This document shows positions 1-8,894 of a DNA stretch of 64,000 nucleotides, piece after piece. Numbering within the stretch: the stretch's first letter is position 1; each line of letters starts with the position of its first letter. The position numbers were made by a program, and so were the translations under genes. Below the pieces are notes generated by a model. That model was not told the origin of the DNA and searched no databases. It saw only the letters and a list, made by a program, of their open reading frames with translations. The stretch is taken from NCBI RefSeq assembly GCF_030864005.1, contig NZ_CP132976.1, positions 2,418,001-2,482,000 of the forward strand, written 5' to 3'. This DNA comes from Achromobacter seleniivolatilans (lineage in GTDB: Bacteria; Pseudomonadota; Gammaproteobacteria; Burkholderiales; Burkholderiaceae_B).

Positions 1-104
1 GTCAATGTGTACGGATTTTTGCGGTAGTCGTCCGCCCACGCCGCGCCGCCGGATGCCCCAACCATGGCGGCCATCAGGGTCGCCTTCACTAACGTGCGTT
101 TCAT
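1..104 (-). CDS. Secreted protein, N-terminal part only (cut by window edge)
   Basis: The ATG lies at 102-104 on the minus strand, with a good ribosome binding site (AAGGAG) just upstream. The 34 visible residues are a Sec signal peptide: a KR start, a hydrophobic stretch, and an AWA-DD cleavage region, followed by a short mature start (DYRKNPYTL). This mature start resembles secreted alpha/beta-hydrolase-fold proteins often found beside carboxymuconolactone-decarboxylase-like and cupin genes. That is recall from family patterns, not something the short fragment proves. It reads in the same direction as the next gene and is about 100 bp downstream of it. Confidence 0.65.
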   Translation of the reverse strand, partial: MKRTLVKATLMAAMVGASGGAAWADDYRKNPYTL

Positions 105-128
105 TTGAAAACTCCTTAGAACTTGCAA

Positions 129-145
129 CCTGCGTCTGACGCAGG
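129..145 (-). terminator. Short perfect hairpin between two leftward genes
   Basis: CCTGCGT-CTG-ACGCAGG forms a 7-bp stem with a 3-nt loop, between the carboxymuconolactone-decarboxylase-like gene and the partial secreted-protein gene, both leftward. No T-run follows on the minus strand. It could be a weak terminator, a processing hairpin or part of the downstream gene's promoter region. Confidence 0.3.
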
Positions 146-203
146 CGTCCAACAGCCGCCGCATCAGTCGCGCTTTTTTCAAACATTGCGGCACCGGGTC
201 TGC

Positions 204-986
204 TTAACCTGCCGATGCCGCTTCCAATGTGTGCGTCAGTGCCTCGCCAGCGCGCCGGGCAGCATCCCTATCGCCCCGCTCGGCCAGCACCTGAGTCAGG
301 TGGCGCATTTGCGCAGCCGTCAGCCCCACCCGCATGCTGGCCCGCATGTGGGAGCGCAACTGCGCTTCTACCCCTGGCGTTGCGGCAAGTGCGCCAACGG
401 TGGCGAGTTCACGGCTTTGCCAGTCAAGGTTGTCGCGCTCGAAGATGTCGCCGAACAGATGGGCTTGCAGGAATTGGTTGATGATGGGCGCGAAGTCGAA
501 CAGCGGCCCCGCGATGGGCGCGCCCGAAATGCGCGTCTGGTTGGCCTTGCCCACGGCAAGCAGTTGGTCGCCCGTGGGAATGGCGCGGCTGGGCTCAAGG
601 CCAGGCGCATCTTGAATGCCTTGCCGCTTTCGTTCGTCGACCACTGCCCGTAGTTCGTTGAGCGCATTCAGGCTGCGGGGAAAGCCCACATACGCATACA
701 ACTGCACCAAGACCTCTTTGGCCTCGCTGATGCTCAGACCCGCGTCAAGTCCTTGGTGCAACGCGGCGTTGAGCCTGGGGATATCACTCCCTGCCATGAA
801 GGCCGCGATCAGGGGGATCGCCTGCTGCCTGGGGGTAAGGGTCTCTACGAGCGGCTGGGTGTCAGCCACGGCCTGCGATCGCGTGTTTTCGGCGGCAAGC
901 CCGGGCGCAAGCGCCAACATGCCCAAGGCCAATGCAGCCGCCCTCGCCCCTGTCTTGCAATACATTGCGGCCGTTCTTTTGCTCAT
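204..986 (-). CDS. Exported carboxymuconolactone-decarboxylase (CMD/AhpD)-family protein
   Basis: A 260-residue protein with an N-terminal export signal (hydrophobic stretch about residues 13-31, AA/EN cleavage region). Two CMD-like helical repeats follow, at about residues 45-115 and 155-245. The first carries the family pattern GLSISEAKEVLVQLYAYVGFPR, here split between GLSISEAKEV and YAYVGFPRSL. The AhpD CxxC pair is absent, so a peroxidase-reductase role is unlikely. The family includes decarboxylases and many uncharacterised proteins, so the substrate is unknown. Export to the periplasm is unusual for the classic cytoplasmic decarboxylase. An internal Met at residue 8 is an alternative start. 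A degenerate copy of the shared 92-bp upstream element lies about 110 bp upstream. Confidence 0.85.
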   Translation of the reverse strand: MSKRTAAMYCKTGARAAALALGMLALAPGLAAENTRSQAVADTQPLVETLTPRQQAIPLIAAFMAGSDIPRLNAALHQGLDAGLSISEAKEVLVQLYAYVGFPRSLNALNELRAVVDERKRQGIQDAPGLEPSRAIPTGDQLLAVGKANQTRISGAPIAGPLFDFAPIINQFLQAHLFGDIFERDNLDWQSRELATVGALAATPGVEAQLRSHMRASMRVGLTAAQMRHLTQVLAERGDRDAARRAGEALTHTLEAASAG

Positions 987-1094
987 CTATCGCGTACTCC
1001 ATCTTTGCTTGGTTGCGCGAGCAGCCGTATAGGCCGCGATACCAAAGCCGGGTGTCAAGGAAAGGCAAGCTGTCGCCGCACTTCCTTACAGAGA

Positions 1095-1178
1095 GATGAA
1101 ATCGTACGGGCCGCGAGCGAATTGATTAAGCCCAAAAATCCGCATGGACTACTGAGACAAACTCATGAATAGACGATG
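1095..1178 (-). promoter_or_regulatory. Possible degenerate third copy of the paired upstream element
   Basis: Read toward the CMD-family gene, this stretch holds the same landmarks in the same order and orientation as the elements at 4668-4759 and 8783-8874: ATTCATG, TTTGTCTC, then AATTCGC and ACGATTTCA. Internal spacing differs (about 84 bp in total) and the first TGTCTC is changed to CGTCTA. It starts about 108 bp upstream of the CMD-family start codon. It could be a diverged operator or a chance partial match. Confidence 0.35.
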
Positions 1179-1219
1179 GCTGGGCTGACCCGTTGGCGAG
1201 CGGTGGAGCAAGCGCTCCC

Positions 1220-2110
1220 CTACCCGCGATGCCGCAACGCGTCGACGACGACAGCGAGCGCACGCGAGGATTGCCGCCTGCTTGGGTAATAGAGGTGATA
1301 ACCCGGGTACGGTTTGCACCAGTCATCCAGCACGCGGACCAACGCCCCCGCCGCAATGTGTTCCAGCGCCATATCCTCGGGAATGAAGGCCAGGCCACAG
1401 CCCGCCAGGGCAGCGCGAAGAATAGAAGAGCTGTTGTTGAAAACCCATTGGCCTGTCACGCGGAATTTGACCGCCTGACCCTGCTTCTCGAAATCCCACG
1501 CAAGCAATCCGCCGTTGGGCAGCCGCAGAGTAATGCAATCGTTATCAGCCAGCGCCTGCGGCGATCTGGGCTTGGGCCGCTTTGCGAAGTATGCAGGCGA
1601 CGCAACCACAGCGATTCGCAGGTCAGGACTGATGCGCACGGCGATCATGTCTTTCGCCACCTGATCGCCGATTCGCACACCGGCGTCATAGCGCTGGGAC
1701 ACGATATCGGACATCGAGTAGTCGATCGTGATCTCGACATTGATATCCGGATAGTCGCCCATGACTCTCGACAGCTTGGGCCACAGCACGCTGTTGGCAG
1801 CGTGTTCGGCCGCCGTGACACGGATGGTGCCGGCCGGTTTATCGCGCAGTTCCTTCACCGCAGCCACTTCTGCATCAATATCCTGGAACCGCGGCGCCAC
1901 ACGATTGAACAGGCGCTCGCCTGCTTCTGTCGTTGCAATGCGCCGAGTGGTGCGCGTCAGCAATCGGACGCCCAAGCGCGTTTCCAGCGCGCGCACCGCA
2001 TGACTCAGCGCAGAAGGCGTGACACCGAGCAACGCAGACGCCCGCGTGAAGCTGCCTTCGCGCACAACGTGGACGAAGGCCAGGACATCATTGAAGGTTT
2101 CCAGTGCCAT
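1220..2110 (-). CDS. LysR-family transcriptional regulator (copy 1 of tandem pair)
   Basis: A 296-residue LysR-type regulator. The winged helix-turn-helix occupies about residues 1-60 (SFTRASALLGVTPSALSHAV), followed by a two-lobed periplasmic-binding-type effector domain to the end. The start is placed at MALETF because the DNA-binding domain begins there; a longer reading would run back into the upstream gene. It begins only 4 bp after the stop codon of the next LysR gene and the two proteins align along their whole length, so they are tandem paralogues, probably co-transcribed. The effector is unknown. Likely targets are the neighbouring redox genes. Confidence 0.92.
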   Translation of the reverse strand: MALETFNDVLAFVHVVREGSFTRASALLGVTPSALSHAVRALETRLGVRLLTRTTRRIATTEAGERLFNRVAPRFQDIDAEVAAVKELRDKPAGTIRVTAAEHAANSVLWPKLSRVMGDYPDINVEITIDYSMSDIVSQRYDAGVRIGDQVAKDMIAVRISPDLRIAVVASPAYFAKRPKPRSPQALADNDCITLRLPNGGLLAWDFEKQGQAVKFRVTGQWVFNNSSSILRAALAGCGLAFIPEDMALEHIAAGALVRVLDDWCKPYPGYHLYYPSRRQSSRALAVVVDALRHRG

Positions 2111-2114
2111 CGAT

Positions 2115-3017
2115 TCAGGTCCGCTCTGCCGGATACCGCAATGCGTCAATCAGCACCTGCATAGCCCGGGACAACTGCTTGCGGCTTGGGTAAAACAGAT
2201 GATATCCCGTGAACACCGGACACCAATCTTGCAGTACTGATATGAGCTGCCCCGTGGCGATGTAGGGCCTGGCCACCACTTCCGGCACATACCCAAGGCC
2301 GAAGCCCGCCAATGCCGCATGAAGGATCGGTCTGGTTCCGTTGAAAACCAGCTGCCCCTCGACACGCACTTTGATCTGCTGACGCCCCTTCTTCAGCTCC
2401 CATGCGTAGAGATCTCCGTGACTCATCAACCGCAGGTTGATGCAGTCGTGATCAGCCAGATCCTGTGGCTTCACAGGCGGCTTACGCCTGGCAAGATAGC
2501 CGGGCGAGCCGATGATTGCGAAACGCTGATCAGGACTGATGCGCACAGCGGTCATGTCGCGCGCCAGGTCATCGCCAAGACGAACGCCAAAGTCGTAGCG
2601 CTCCGCCACGATATCCGTGAATCGCGATTCCACCGAGACCTCGACATTGATCTGGGGATACTTGGGAAGCAACTTTGCCAGCGCCGGCCAGAGCACCACC
2701 TCTGCGACATTTTCCGAAGCGGTAATTCGGATCGTACCGGCGGGCATGTCGGCCAGTTCTCCGACTGCGGCCAACTCCGCTTCGATTTCCTCGAACCGCG
2801 GCGCGATGTTGTGCATCAGCCGCTCGCCCGCCTCTGTGGCCGAAACGCTGCGAGTGGTCCGGGTCAGGAGCCTGACGCCCATTTTGGTCTCAAGCGATCG
2901 GATCTGATGGCTGAGAGCTGATTGAGAAACGCCAAGTTGCGCGGCCGCTCGCGTGAAGCTGCGTTCTCGCGCGACGGCAATGAAGGCGAGCAAGTCGTTG
3001 TAGCTCTCTTTCGACAT
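2115..3017 (-). CDS. LysR-family transcriptional regulator (copy 2 of tandem pair)
   Basis: A 300-residue LysR-type regulator with the HTH at about residues 18-37 (AAAQLGVSQSALSHQIRS), followed by the effector-binding domain. It is divergent from the aldo/keto reductase gene across a 144-bp gap, the usual arrangement for a LysR protein controlling its neighbour. It shares long stretches with the downstream LysR protein, for example LLTRTTR, TEAGERL, DCINLRL/DCITLRL and GYHLFYPSR/GYHLYYPSR. The duplication is old enough that the effector pockets differ in many positions. Confidence 0.92.
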   Translation of the reverse strand: MSKESYNDLLAFIAVARERSFTRAAAQLGVSQSALSHQIRSLETKMGVRLLTRTTRSVSATEAGERLMHNIAPRFEEIEAELAAVGELADMPAGTIRITASENVAEVVLWPALAKLLPKYPQINVEVSVESRFTDIVAERYDFGVRLGDDLARDMTAVRISPDQRFAIIGSPGYLARRKPPVKPQDLADHDCINLRLMSHGDLYAWELKKGRQQIKVRVEGQLVFNGTRPILHAALAGFGLGYVPEVVARPYIATGQLISVLQDWCPVFTGYHLFYPSRKQLSRAMQVLIDALRYPAERT

Positions 3018-3116
3018 TTATGAGATCAATTCACAAGTGTTTGCCGATTTTACCATCTAGTGCCCACCGGGCAGCATCGCTACATTGTTCGTGCAGTGAT
3101 CCGCAAGGACGCGTAG

Positions 3117-4151
<1,035 letters not shown>

Positions 4152-4184
4152 ACCAAGACCCGTCCATCCCGTCAAGGAAGAACC

Positions 4185-4661
4185 ATGAAGAAGAGCGTGC
4201 TCGCTGCCCCAGCCACTGCACTGACTATGGCGCTATCTGCCGTATGCGCTGCGGAAGAAGCGCCGGTCACAGTCACCAAGGTGGGCTCTCAGCCCTCCAC
4301 CCCCGGCCCCGAGCAGTACTTCACAGGAGCTGTGCGTGTGGACTCTCGGTTTCAGGCCCCCGCGCCCGCTCGTCTGGGCGGCGGCATCGTGACCTTCGAG
4401 CCAGGCGCGCATACCGCCTGGCACACCCATCCCCTGGGACAAACGCTCATAGTGACCGCCGGCGCCGGACGCGTGCAGAAATGGGGTGACGCGATCCAGG
4501 AGATCCGTCCAGGCGATGTTGTTTGGATTCCGCCTGGCGTGAAGCACTGGCATGGGGCCAGCCCCACGATGAGCATGAGCCACATTGCACTCTCGGAGTC
4601 CTTGGATGGCAAGTCGGTGGACTGGATGGAAAAGGTCAGCCAGGAGCAGTACGGACACTAA
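4185..4661 (+). CDS. Exported cupin, (R)-hydroxynitrile-lyase-like
   Basis: A 158-residue single-domain cupin with an N-terminal signal peptide (cleavage near AVCAA-EE, residues 22-24). The core matches bacterial manganese cupins annotated as (R)-mandelonitrile/hydroxynitrile lyases: [14 protein letters not shown], then [16 protein letters not shown]. The expected metal ligands are His80, His82, Gln86 and His121. Most homologues with this signature are cytoplasmic and about 130 residues, so the signal peptide is notable. Lyase activity may be incidental and the natural role is not known. The RBS AAGGAAG is well placed. It probably shares a transcript with the aldo/keto reductase. Confidence 0.88.
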   Translation: MKKSVLAAPATALTMALSAVCAAEEAPVTVTKVGSQPSTPGPEQYFTGAVRVDSRFQAPAPARLGGGIVTFEPGAHTAWHTHPLGQTLIVTAGAGRVQKWGDAIQEIRPGDVVWIPPGVKHWHGASPTMSMSHIALSESLDGKSVDWMEKVSQEQYGH

Positions 4662-4667
4662 GCAAGA

Positions 4668-4759
4668 CAATGTCTCATTATTCATGCCGATTTGTCTCGG
4701 CTCCCTGAATATTGCGGCTTCCACAGAGGGGCGCAGTGTAAATTCGCCAACGATTTCAC
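4668..4759 (+). promoter_or_regulatory. 92-bp two-block upstream element, copy 1 (before DUF1254 gene)
   Basis: Block 1 (31 bp, from 4668) contains TGTCTC at 4671-4676 and again at 4693-4698, a direct repeat spaced 22 bp, i.e. two helical turns. Block 2 (26 bp, ending 4759) reads CAGTGTAAATTCGCC then ACGATTTCAC. The same blocks, 35 bp apart in both cases, occur at 8783-8874 upstream of the phosphatase operon in the same orientation relative to the gene: 28/31 and 25/26 identical. The DUF1254 start codon is 63 bp further on. Direct repeats spaced 22 bp suit an AraC-type activator, and the AraC gene at 6000 is the natural candidate. Confidence 0.72.
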
Positions 4760-4822
4760 GCACGGGACACCTGAGAAGATCAAGTGCCCGCACGTGGCAG
4801 CATCCGGCACAAGAGGCTTTAC

Positions 4823-5854
4823 ATGTCATATTCATCCGCGTCCTGCATCGTCGCTCTGACGTTGGCAACTTTGGGGAGCGCGAGCGCTCAGTCCGCCTCT
4901 GATCCGGCAATATTGGTTGGTGTCAATAATTTCGCCCGTGCCGAGTCCGATCTGTACATGGGCAAGATGGTGGCGGCTGGCAGTCTTGGACGGTTCATTC
5001 ATAGCCGCGCGCCAACTGCCATCGACGCCCAGAATGTGGTCCGCATGAACCGCGACACGCTGTACTCAGAAGCCGTGTTCGATCTTGATGCCGGGCCAGT
5101 CACGATCAAGATGCCCGAGGCCGGTGCACGATTCATGTCGATGCAAGTGGTCGATGAGAACCACTACGTGCCCGCCGTCTTTTACGGCGCTGGCAGCCAC
5201 ACGCTGGCGAAAGAGCAGATTGGCACGCGGTATGTCTTTGTCGCTATCCGCACGCTTGTTGATCCCGCCAATCCCAAAGACCTTGAGCAGGTCCATGCGC
5301 TGCAAGACGCCATCAAGGTAAGCCAGGCCAATGCAGGAACATTCGTCGTCCCTAAATGGGATCAGGCGAGCCAGAACAAGGTGCGTGATGCACTGAATGT
5401 TCTGGGTGCGACGATTCCCAACTACAACGAGTCCTTTGGCCCGAAGGGCACGGTGAATCCGATTCACCACCTGATCGGAACCGCGACGGGCTGGGGTGGA
5501 AATCCAAGCAAGGACGCCATCTACCTGAGCGGTGAAGTGCCAAAGAACGACGGGAAAACCGTATATCGGCTCAAGGTGGGCAGTGTCCCGGTCAAGAGCT
5601 TCTGGTCAGTCGCCGTTTACAACGCAGACGGATACTTCGAGAAGAATCCGTACGACGCCTATTCGTTGAATAACCTGACCGCCGTAAAAAGCAGTGATGG
5701 TTCGATTGACATCCAGCTAGGCGGATGCGATGGAAAAATCCCCAATTGCCTGCCCATCACGCCCGGTTGGAACTACACGGTCAGGCTCTATCAGCCAAGT
5801 GACGACGTGCTCAATGGCAAATGGAGTTTTCCGCAACCGCAACCGCAGCTTTAG
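4823..5854 (+). CDS. DUF1254/DUF1214 exported protein
   Basis: A 343-residue exported protein. A signal peptide covers about residues 1-22 (cleavage after ASAQS). It is followed by the DUF1254 region (about 40-160; NRDTLYSEAVFDLDAGPVTI is typical) and a C-terminal DUF1214 region (PVKSFWSVAVYNADGYF, then the NYTVRLYQPSDDVLNGKW ending). Proteins with this pair are widespread in proteobacteria and have no firmly established biochemistry. The start is placed at MSYSS, because an RBS-like AAGAGG precedes it and the signal peptide begins there. The gene stands alone behind the conserved element at 4668-4759. Confidence 0.9.
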   Translation: MSYSSASCIVALTLATLGSASAQSASDPAILVGVNNFARAESDLYMGKMVAAGSLGRFIHSRAPTAIDAQNVVRMNRDTLYSEAVFDLDAGPVTIKMPEAGARFMSMQVVDENHYVPAVFYGAGSHTLAKEQIGTRYVFVAIRTLVDPANPKDLEQVHALQDAIKVSQANAGTFVVPKWDQASQNKVRDALNVLGATIPNYNESFGPKGTVNPIHHLIGTATGWGGNPSKDAIYLSGEVPKNDGKTVYRLKVGSVPVKSFWSVAVYNADGYFEKNPYDAYSLNNLTAVKSSDGSIDIQLGGCDGKIPNCLPITPGWNYTVRLYQPSDDVLNGKWSFPQPQPQL

Positions 5855-5910
5855 CCTTCAATTCGCGCTTTTGAGCGCCTGAGACGCAGGTACACTGTTG
5901 CGACCGGTTA

Positions 5911-5952
5911 CAGCGCTGACTGTCTGTCTTGATGCACAGACGGAAAGCGCTG
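5911..5952. promoter_or_regulatory. Symmetrical 42-bp interrupted palindrome upstream of AraC gene
   Basis: The arms are CAGCGCT, then 4 unpaired bases, then GTCTGT, an 8-base centre, ACAGAC, 4 unpaired bases, AGCGCTG. The layout 7/4/6/8/6/4/7 is exactly symmetrical. It sits 57 bp after the DUF1254 stop and 47 bp before the AraC start. It could be a factor-independent terminator stem (no T-run seen) or an autoregulatory operator. Confidence 0.5.
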
Positions 5953-5999
5953 GCTACCTGCCCAACGATGGGGCTTGCGACTTAAGGTAAGACGTCAAC

Positions 6000-7046
6000 A
6001 TGACTTGCTCAGAAACGTTCATTTCCACCGACGCAATAGAGCATTCGCTGCGTGACGAATACTGGCGTGAAGTCACGCGCCCGTTCTGCGATACGACGCT
6101 TGCTGCGCCTGACGGCGCCGCAACGTTAGAGGGAACCATGCGAATCCGCCATCTTGGCGGATTGACGCTGGGCTCAACCACCTTTAACGCGCAGCGCTAC
6201 AAGCGGGACAAGGCCACTATCGCTCGCAGCGGGCTGGATCACTATCTGGTTCATGTTGTGGCCGCCGGTTCCATCTACGGGGATTTTGACGGCCGCGACG
6301 TGATGGCGGCCCCGGGCGGGATATGCATTATCGATCTTGCCCGGCCTTATGAATGCAAGGTGGACGCTGGCGAAAGATTAGCCACGACCATTCCACGCGC
6401 GGGCATCGATAAATTGTTGGGCGCCCGCGATCTTCATGGATTTGTGCTTGAAGCGCAGCAAGCCATGACGCGTCTGCTTGTGGACTACCTCAGCGGTTTT
6501 CACGCGGTCTCGGGACAGTTGTCCGCAAGCGAAGACGACGCGGCACAAGAAGCCCTGACTACGCTTCTTTCAGCCGGGCTGGCGAACACTGCTCCCGTTC
6601 AGGATGGTCCGAAATCCGTGCTGGGGCAGGCTCTGCGCGCGCGTGCCCTTGACTATATTGGGCGCAACCTGGCCGAACCCGCGCTGGGCCCGGATCTGCT
6701 TATCCAACGCTTCAGAGTCTCTCGGGCGCACTTATATCGCGTCTTTTCTGAACTTGGCGGTGTCGTCCATGTGATCAAGACCAAGCGCCTTGACGCGGCC
6801 TATGCCCTTTTCACCGATCCGCGCAGCTCAACGCGCCCCGTGCACCAAGTCGCAGTGGACGTTGGATTTCGCGATATGGGACGATTTCGCAAGGCGTTCA
6901 CTACGCGCTTTGGCGTGTCGCCCGACGACGCCAGGCAAGGAAGCCGCAACGCCGGGTCGACTATAGACAGCTCCAATGCGCTATCAAGCCATTTTGCCGC
7001 GCACCGTCATATGCCAGGCGCGGCCCAGCGTTTTCAGAACTGGTAG
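6000..7046 (+). CDS. AraC-family transcriptional regulator
   Basis: A 348-residue regulator. The N-terminal part (about residues 1-190) resembles the AraC-binding-like cupin domain, including DHYLVHVVAAGSIYGDFDG and GGICIIDLARP. The C-terminal AraC/XylS DNA-binding domain (about 208-318) has two helix-turn-helix units: LLIQRFRVSRAHLYRVF and VHQVAVDVGFRDMGRFRKAF. The last ~30 residues are an unconserved tail. It lies between the DUF1254 gene and the phosphatase/barrel operon, both of which carry the same 92-bp element, so it is the best candidate for their activator. Its 3' end overlaps the convergent barrel gene by 13 bp. Confidence 0.92.
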   Translation: MTCSETFISTDAIEHSLRDEYWREVTRPFCDTTLAAPDGAATLEGTMRIRHLGGLTLGSTTFNAQRYKRDKATIARSGLDHYLVHVVAAGSIYGDFDGRDVMAAPGGICIIDLARPYECKVDAGERLATTIPRAGIDKLLGARDLHGFVLEAQQAMTRLLVDYLSGFHAVSGQLSASEDDAAQEALTTLLSAGLANTAPVQDGPKSVLGQALRARALDYIGRNLAEPALGPDLLIQRFRVSRAHLYRVFSELGGVVHVIKTKRLDAAYALFTDPRSSTRPVHQVAVDVGFRDMGRFRKAFTTRFGVSPDDARQGSRNAGSTIDSSNALSSHFAAHRHMPGAAQRFQNW

Positions 7047-7825
7047 GCAAGCCCCACAATCGGCCCTTGCTGCACGACGTTGTAAACAAAGCCGTTCCGG
7101 TTGTAATTGACGCCAAGCGCCCGGTAGCCAAGCACTGCCGAAAGATTGGACTTGAACTGATAGCCAATCGCTGCCGTGGCGTCCCAATCAAGCTTGGCTT
7201 GGCCTGCGCCAACAACGCCCCAGCCGGTCAGGTACCAATGCTCGCTCAAGGCGTATTGCCCCCGCAGGCCGGCCACCGCATCGATCCAGGTTGCGCTGTC
7301 GCTTCGGCTTCTGTCGCCGATGACCCCGCCTTTCAACGCGATGGTCGTGCTTGCACGCCACAGCCGTCCGCCGCCGATAACGTCCAGATGCCCCCTGTCG
7401 CTTTCAAGCACGGTGTAGCCCGCACCCAAAAATCCGGAGAAGGACTTGGACTTGATGTCGACTTTTCGGCTGAGTAAGCCGTACTGAGTATTGCCGCCGC
7501 CAGAGAGTTGGCTATACATCAAGTCGCCCACCACGCTGAATCGCTTGTACCGCGCTTCGACGGCCCCCATGAAGGCCAGATCAAGCTCGCTGACAATGTC
7601 GCTGAAACTGGAATTCAGCCTGGCCGGCGGCTGCCCGAACTGCCCCACCTTTCCGCTGATTCCAGACGCCCACACATAGGGGCTTGCGCTGACACGCCAT
7701 TCATCGGAATTGCCGGATTCGTTCTTTAGAAGAGGACTGATCGGCAGCGGGTTGTCTGCGTATGCGGAATTGGATGCTCCGAGCAGCATGCCCAATAGAA
7801 TCAGCGGGGTAGAAACAAATTTCAT
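7034..7825 (-). CDS. Outer-membrane beta-barrel protein
   Basis: A 263-residue protein with a signal peptide (about residues 1-23, AYA-DN cleavage). Alternating hydrophobic strands follow and the protein ends in an aromatic-terminated strand (GPIVGLAYQF), the usual barrel-insertion signal. The WRVSASPYVWASGISGKVGQ segment is characteristic of a family of uncharacterised outer-membrane proteins of about 250 residues. No transport substrate can be named. It lies 56 bp downstream of the acid phosphatase gene on the same strand, so the two are probably co-transcribed from the promoter carrying the 92-bp element. Confidence 0.85.
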   Translation of the reverse strand: MKFVSTPLILLGMLLGASNSAYADNPLPISPLLKNESGNSDEWRVSASPYVWASGISGKVGQFGQPPARLNSSFSDIVSELDLAFMGAVEARYKRFSVVGDLMYSQLSGGGNTQYGLLSRKVDIKSKSFSGFLGAGYTVLESDRGHLDVIGGGRLWRASTTIALKGGVIGDRSRSDSATWIDAVAGLRGQYALSEHWYLTGWGVVGAGQAKLDWDATAAIGYQFKSNLSAVLGYRALGVNYNRNGFVYNVVQQGPIVGLAYQF

Positions 7826-7881
7826 GTGTACTCAATGATGCGGCGTCTTTGACATTGGCGAGAGGGCGAGTCGCAGTCTCA

Positions 7882-8709
7882 CTAGTTGGAAAGCGCGGCG
7901 TCCTCTGCCTTGCAGTTCAAGCCTGCGGCCGGCTGCTTTGCTTGGGCCGCCTGCACTTCTTTGCGTGCCGCATCCACATCGGCACGAAACTCGGGATAGG
8001 TTTGCAACAGGGCTACGGTTGCCGCACCCATCGTGCGTCCGGCATCCACATCACTTTGCCAATGCGCATTGCAAACGACTCGGCTCTGCCCAAAGTCCAA
8101 CCCGCGCTTGAACAGCTGGTTGGCGCGAGCGGGATTGATTTCAGCCAAGACCAGGGCCCAGGCCCAACCTGCCGCCGTATGACCCGACGGGTATGAACCG
8201 TCCTTGCGCAGCAAGGGCTCTTGGTCGGGGAAACATGTGCCTTCGTTGTGGACGACAAACGGGCGGACGCGGTTATAGGTGTTCTTGACGCCATAGGTAG
8301 ACAAGCCCGCGTCGGTAAGCACCTTCTGCATCAAACGATACAGGTGCGGGGTCTGCGCCTCGGTGATATCAACACCCATCGCGCACGAGAAGTTCTTGGC
8401 AGGTTGCGGAAACTGCAAGTCAGCGTCCAGACGCGCCTGTGTTGCGCGCGCCGAGCCGCGCAACGGAATCGTGGCAGTCCTTGCCTCTTCATCGCGAGCC
8501 AGCGCGGCGCTGCTCGCTGCCGGAGGCGGTCCAAGCAGATCGAGACTATTGGGCAAGCTTTCTTTGGGGATGTAGCCGGGCGCCAGATCGAAGTGCGGAT
8601 CGGTCACTTTCGGGCCTGCCGCATTGTCTGCCGCGTATGAAATCGCGCCGGTCATGCCAATGAGCGCCAGAGAAATGCTGGCCGCCTTACTACGTATAGT
8701 TGAATACAT
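7882..8709 (-). CDS. Class A non-specific acid phosphatase (PAP2 family)
   Basis: A 275-residue exported phosphatase. The signal peptide covers residues 1-27 (SYA-AD). All three catalytic motifs of the PAP2/vanadium-peroxidase fold are present: KX6RP (Lys142 to Arg149-Pro150), PSGH (174-177) and SRX5HX3D (Ser209, Arg210, His216, Asp220). Length and spacing match the PhoN-type periplasmic acid phosphatases, which release phosphate from organic phosphomonoesters. The promoter region holds the second copy of the 92-bp element. The barrel gene follows and may provide outer-membrane passage or an unrelated function. Confidence 0.93.
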   Translation of the reverse strand: MYSTIRSKAASISLALIGMTGAISYAADNAAGPKVTDPHFDLAPGYIPKESLPNSLDLLGPPPAASSAALARDEEARTATIPLRGSARATQARLDADLQFPQPAKNFSCAMGVDITEAQTPHLYRLMQKVLTDAGLSTYGVKNTYNRVRPFVVHNEGTCFPDQEPLLRKDGSYPSGHTAAGWAWALVLAEINPARANQLFKRGLDFGQSRVVCNAHWQSDVDAGRTMGAATVALLQTYPEFRADVDAARKEVQAAQAKQPAAGLNCKAEDAALSN

Positions 8710-8782
8710 ACGATCTTTACCGTGAATCAGATTGCTGGACGCTCCACTCTCAAACGCCTAGTCTTTCCAAAGCGTCTTGCAG

Positions 8783-8874
8783 GTGAAATCGTGGGCGAAT
8801 TTACACTGATGCCTTCGGATAACAGCGTAAGAATCATCGGATTGAGACAGATCGGCACGATTAATGAGACATTG
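8783..8874 (-). promoter_or_regulatory. 92-bp two-block upstream element, copy 2 (before phosphatase gene)
   Basis: Read leftward toward the phosphatase gene, this begins CAATGTCTCATTA and ends CCCACGATTTCAC. It has the same total length (92 bp) and the same block positions as the copy at 4668. The TGTCTC direct repeat is again spaced 22 bp (seen on the plus strand as GAGAC at 8844 and 8866). The inner end is 73 bp upstream of the phosphatase start. The outer end is close to the ClbS/DfsB start codon, so it could also affect that gene. Confidence 0.72.
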
Positions 8875-8894
8875 CGGCACCCAGGAGGATTGGC

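Noticed and set aside
183..195. 13-bp match ACATTGCGGCACC to the flank of the element at 8783-8874
   Set aside because: The rest of the element is absent at this site, so it is not a further copy.
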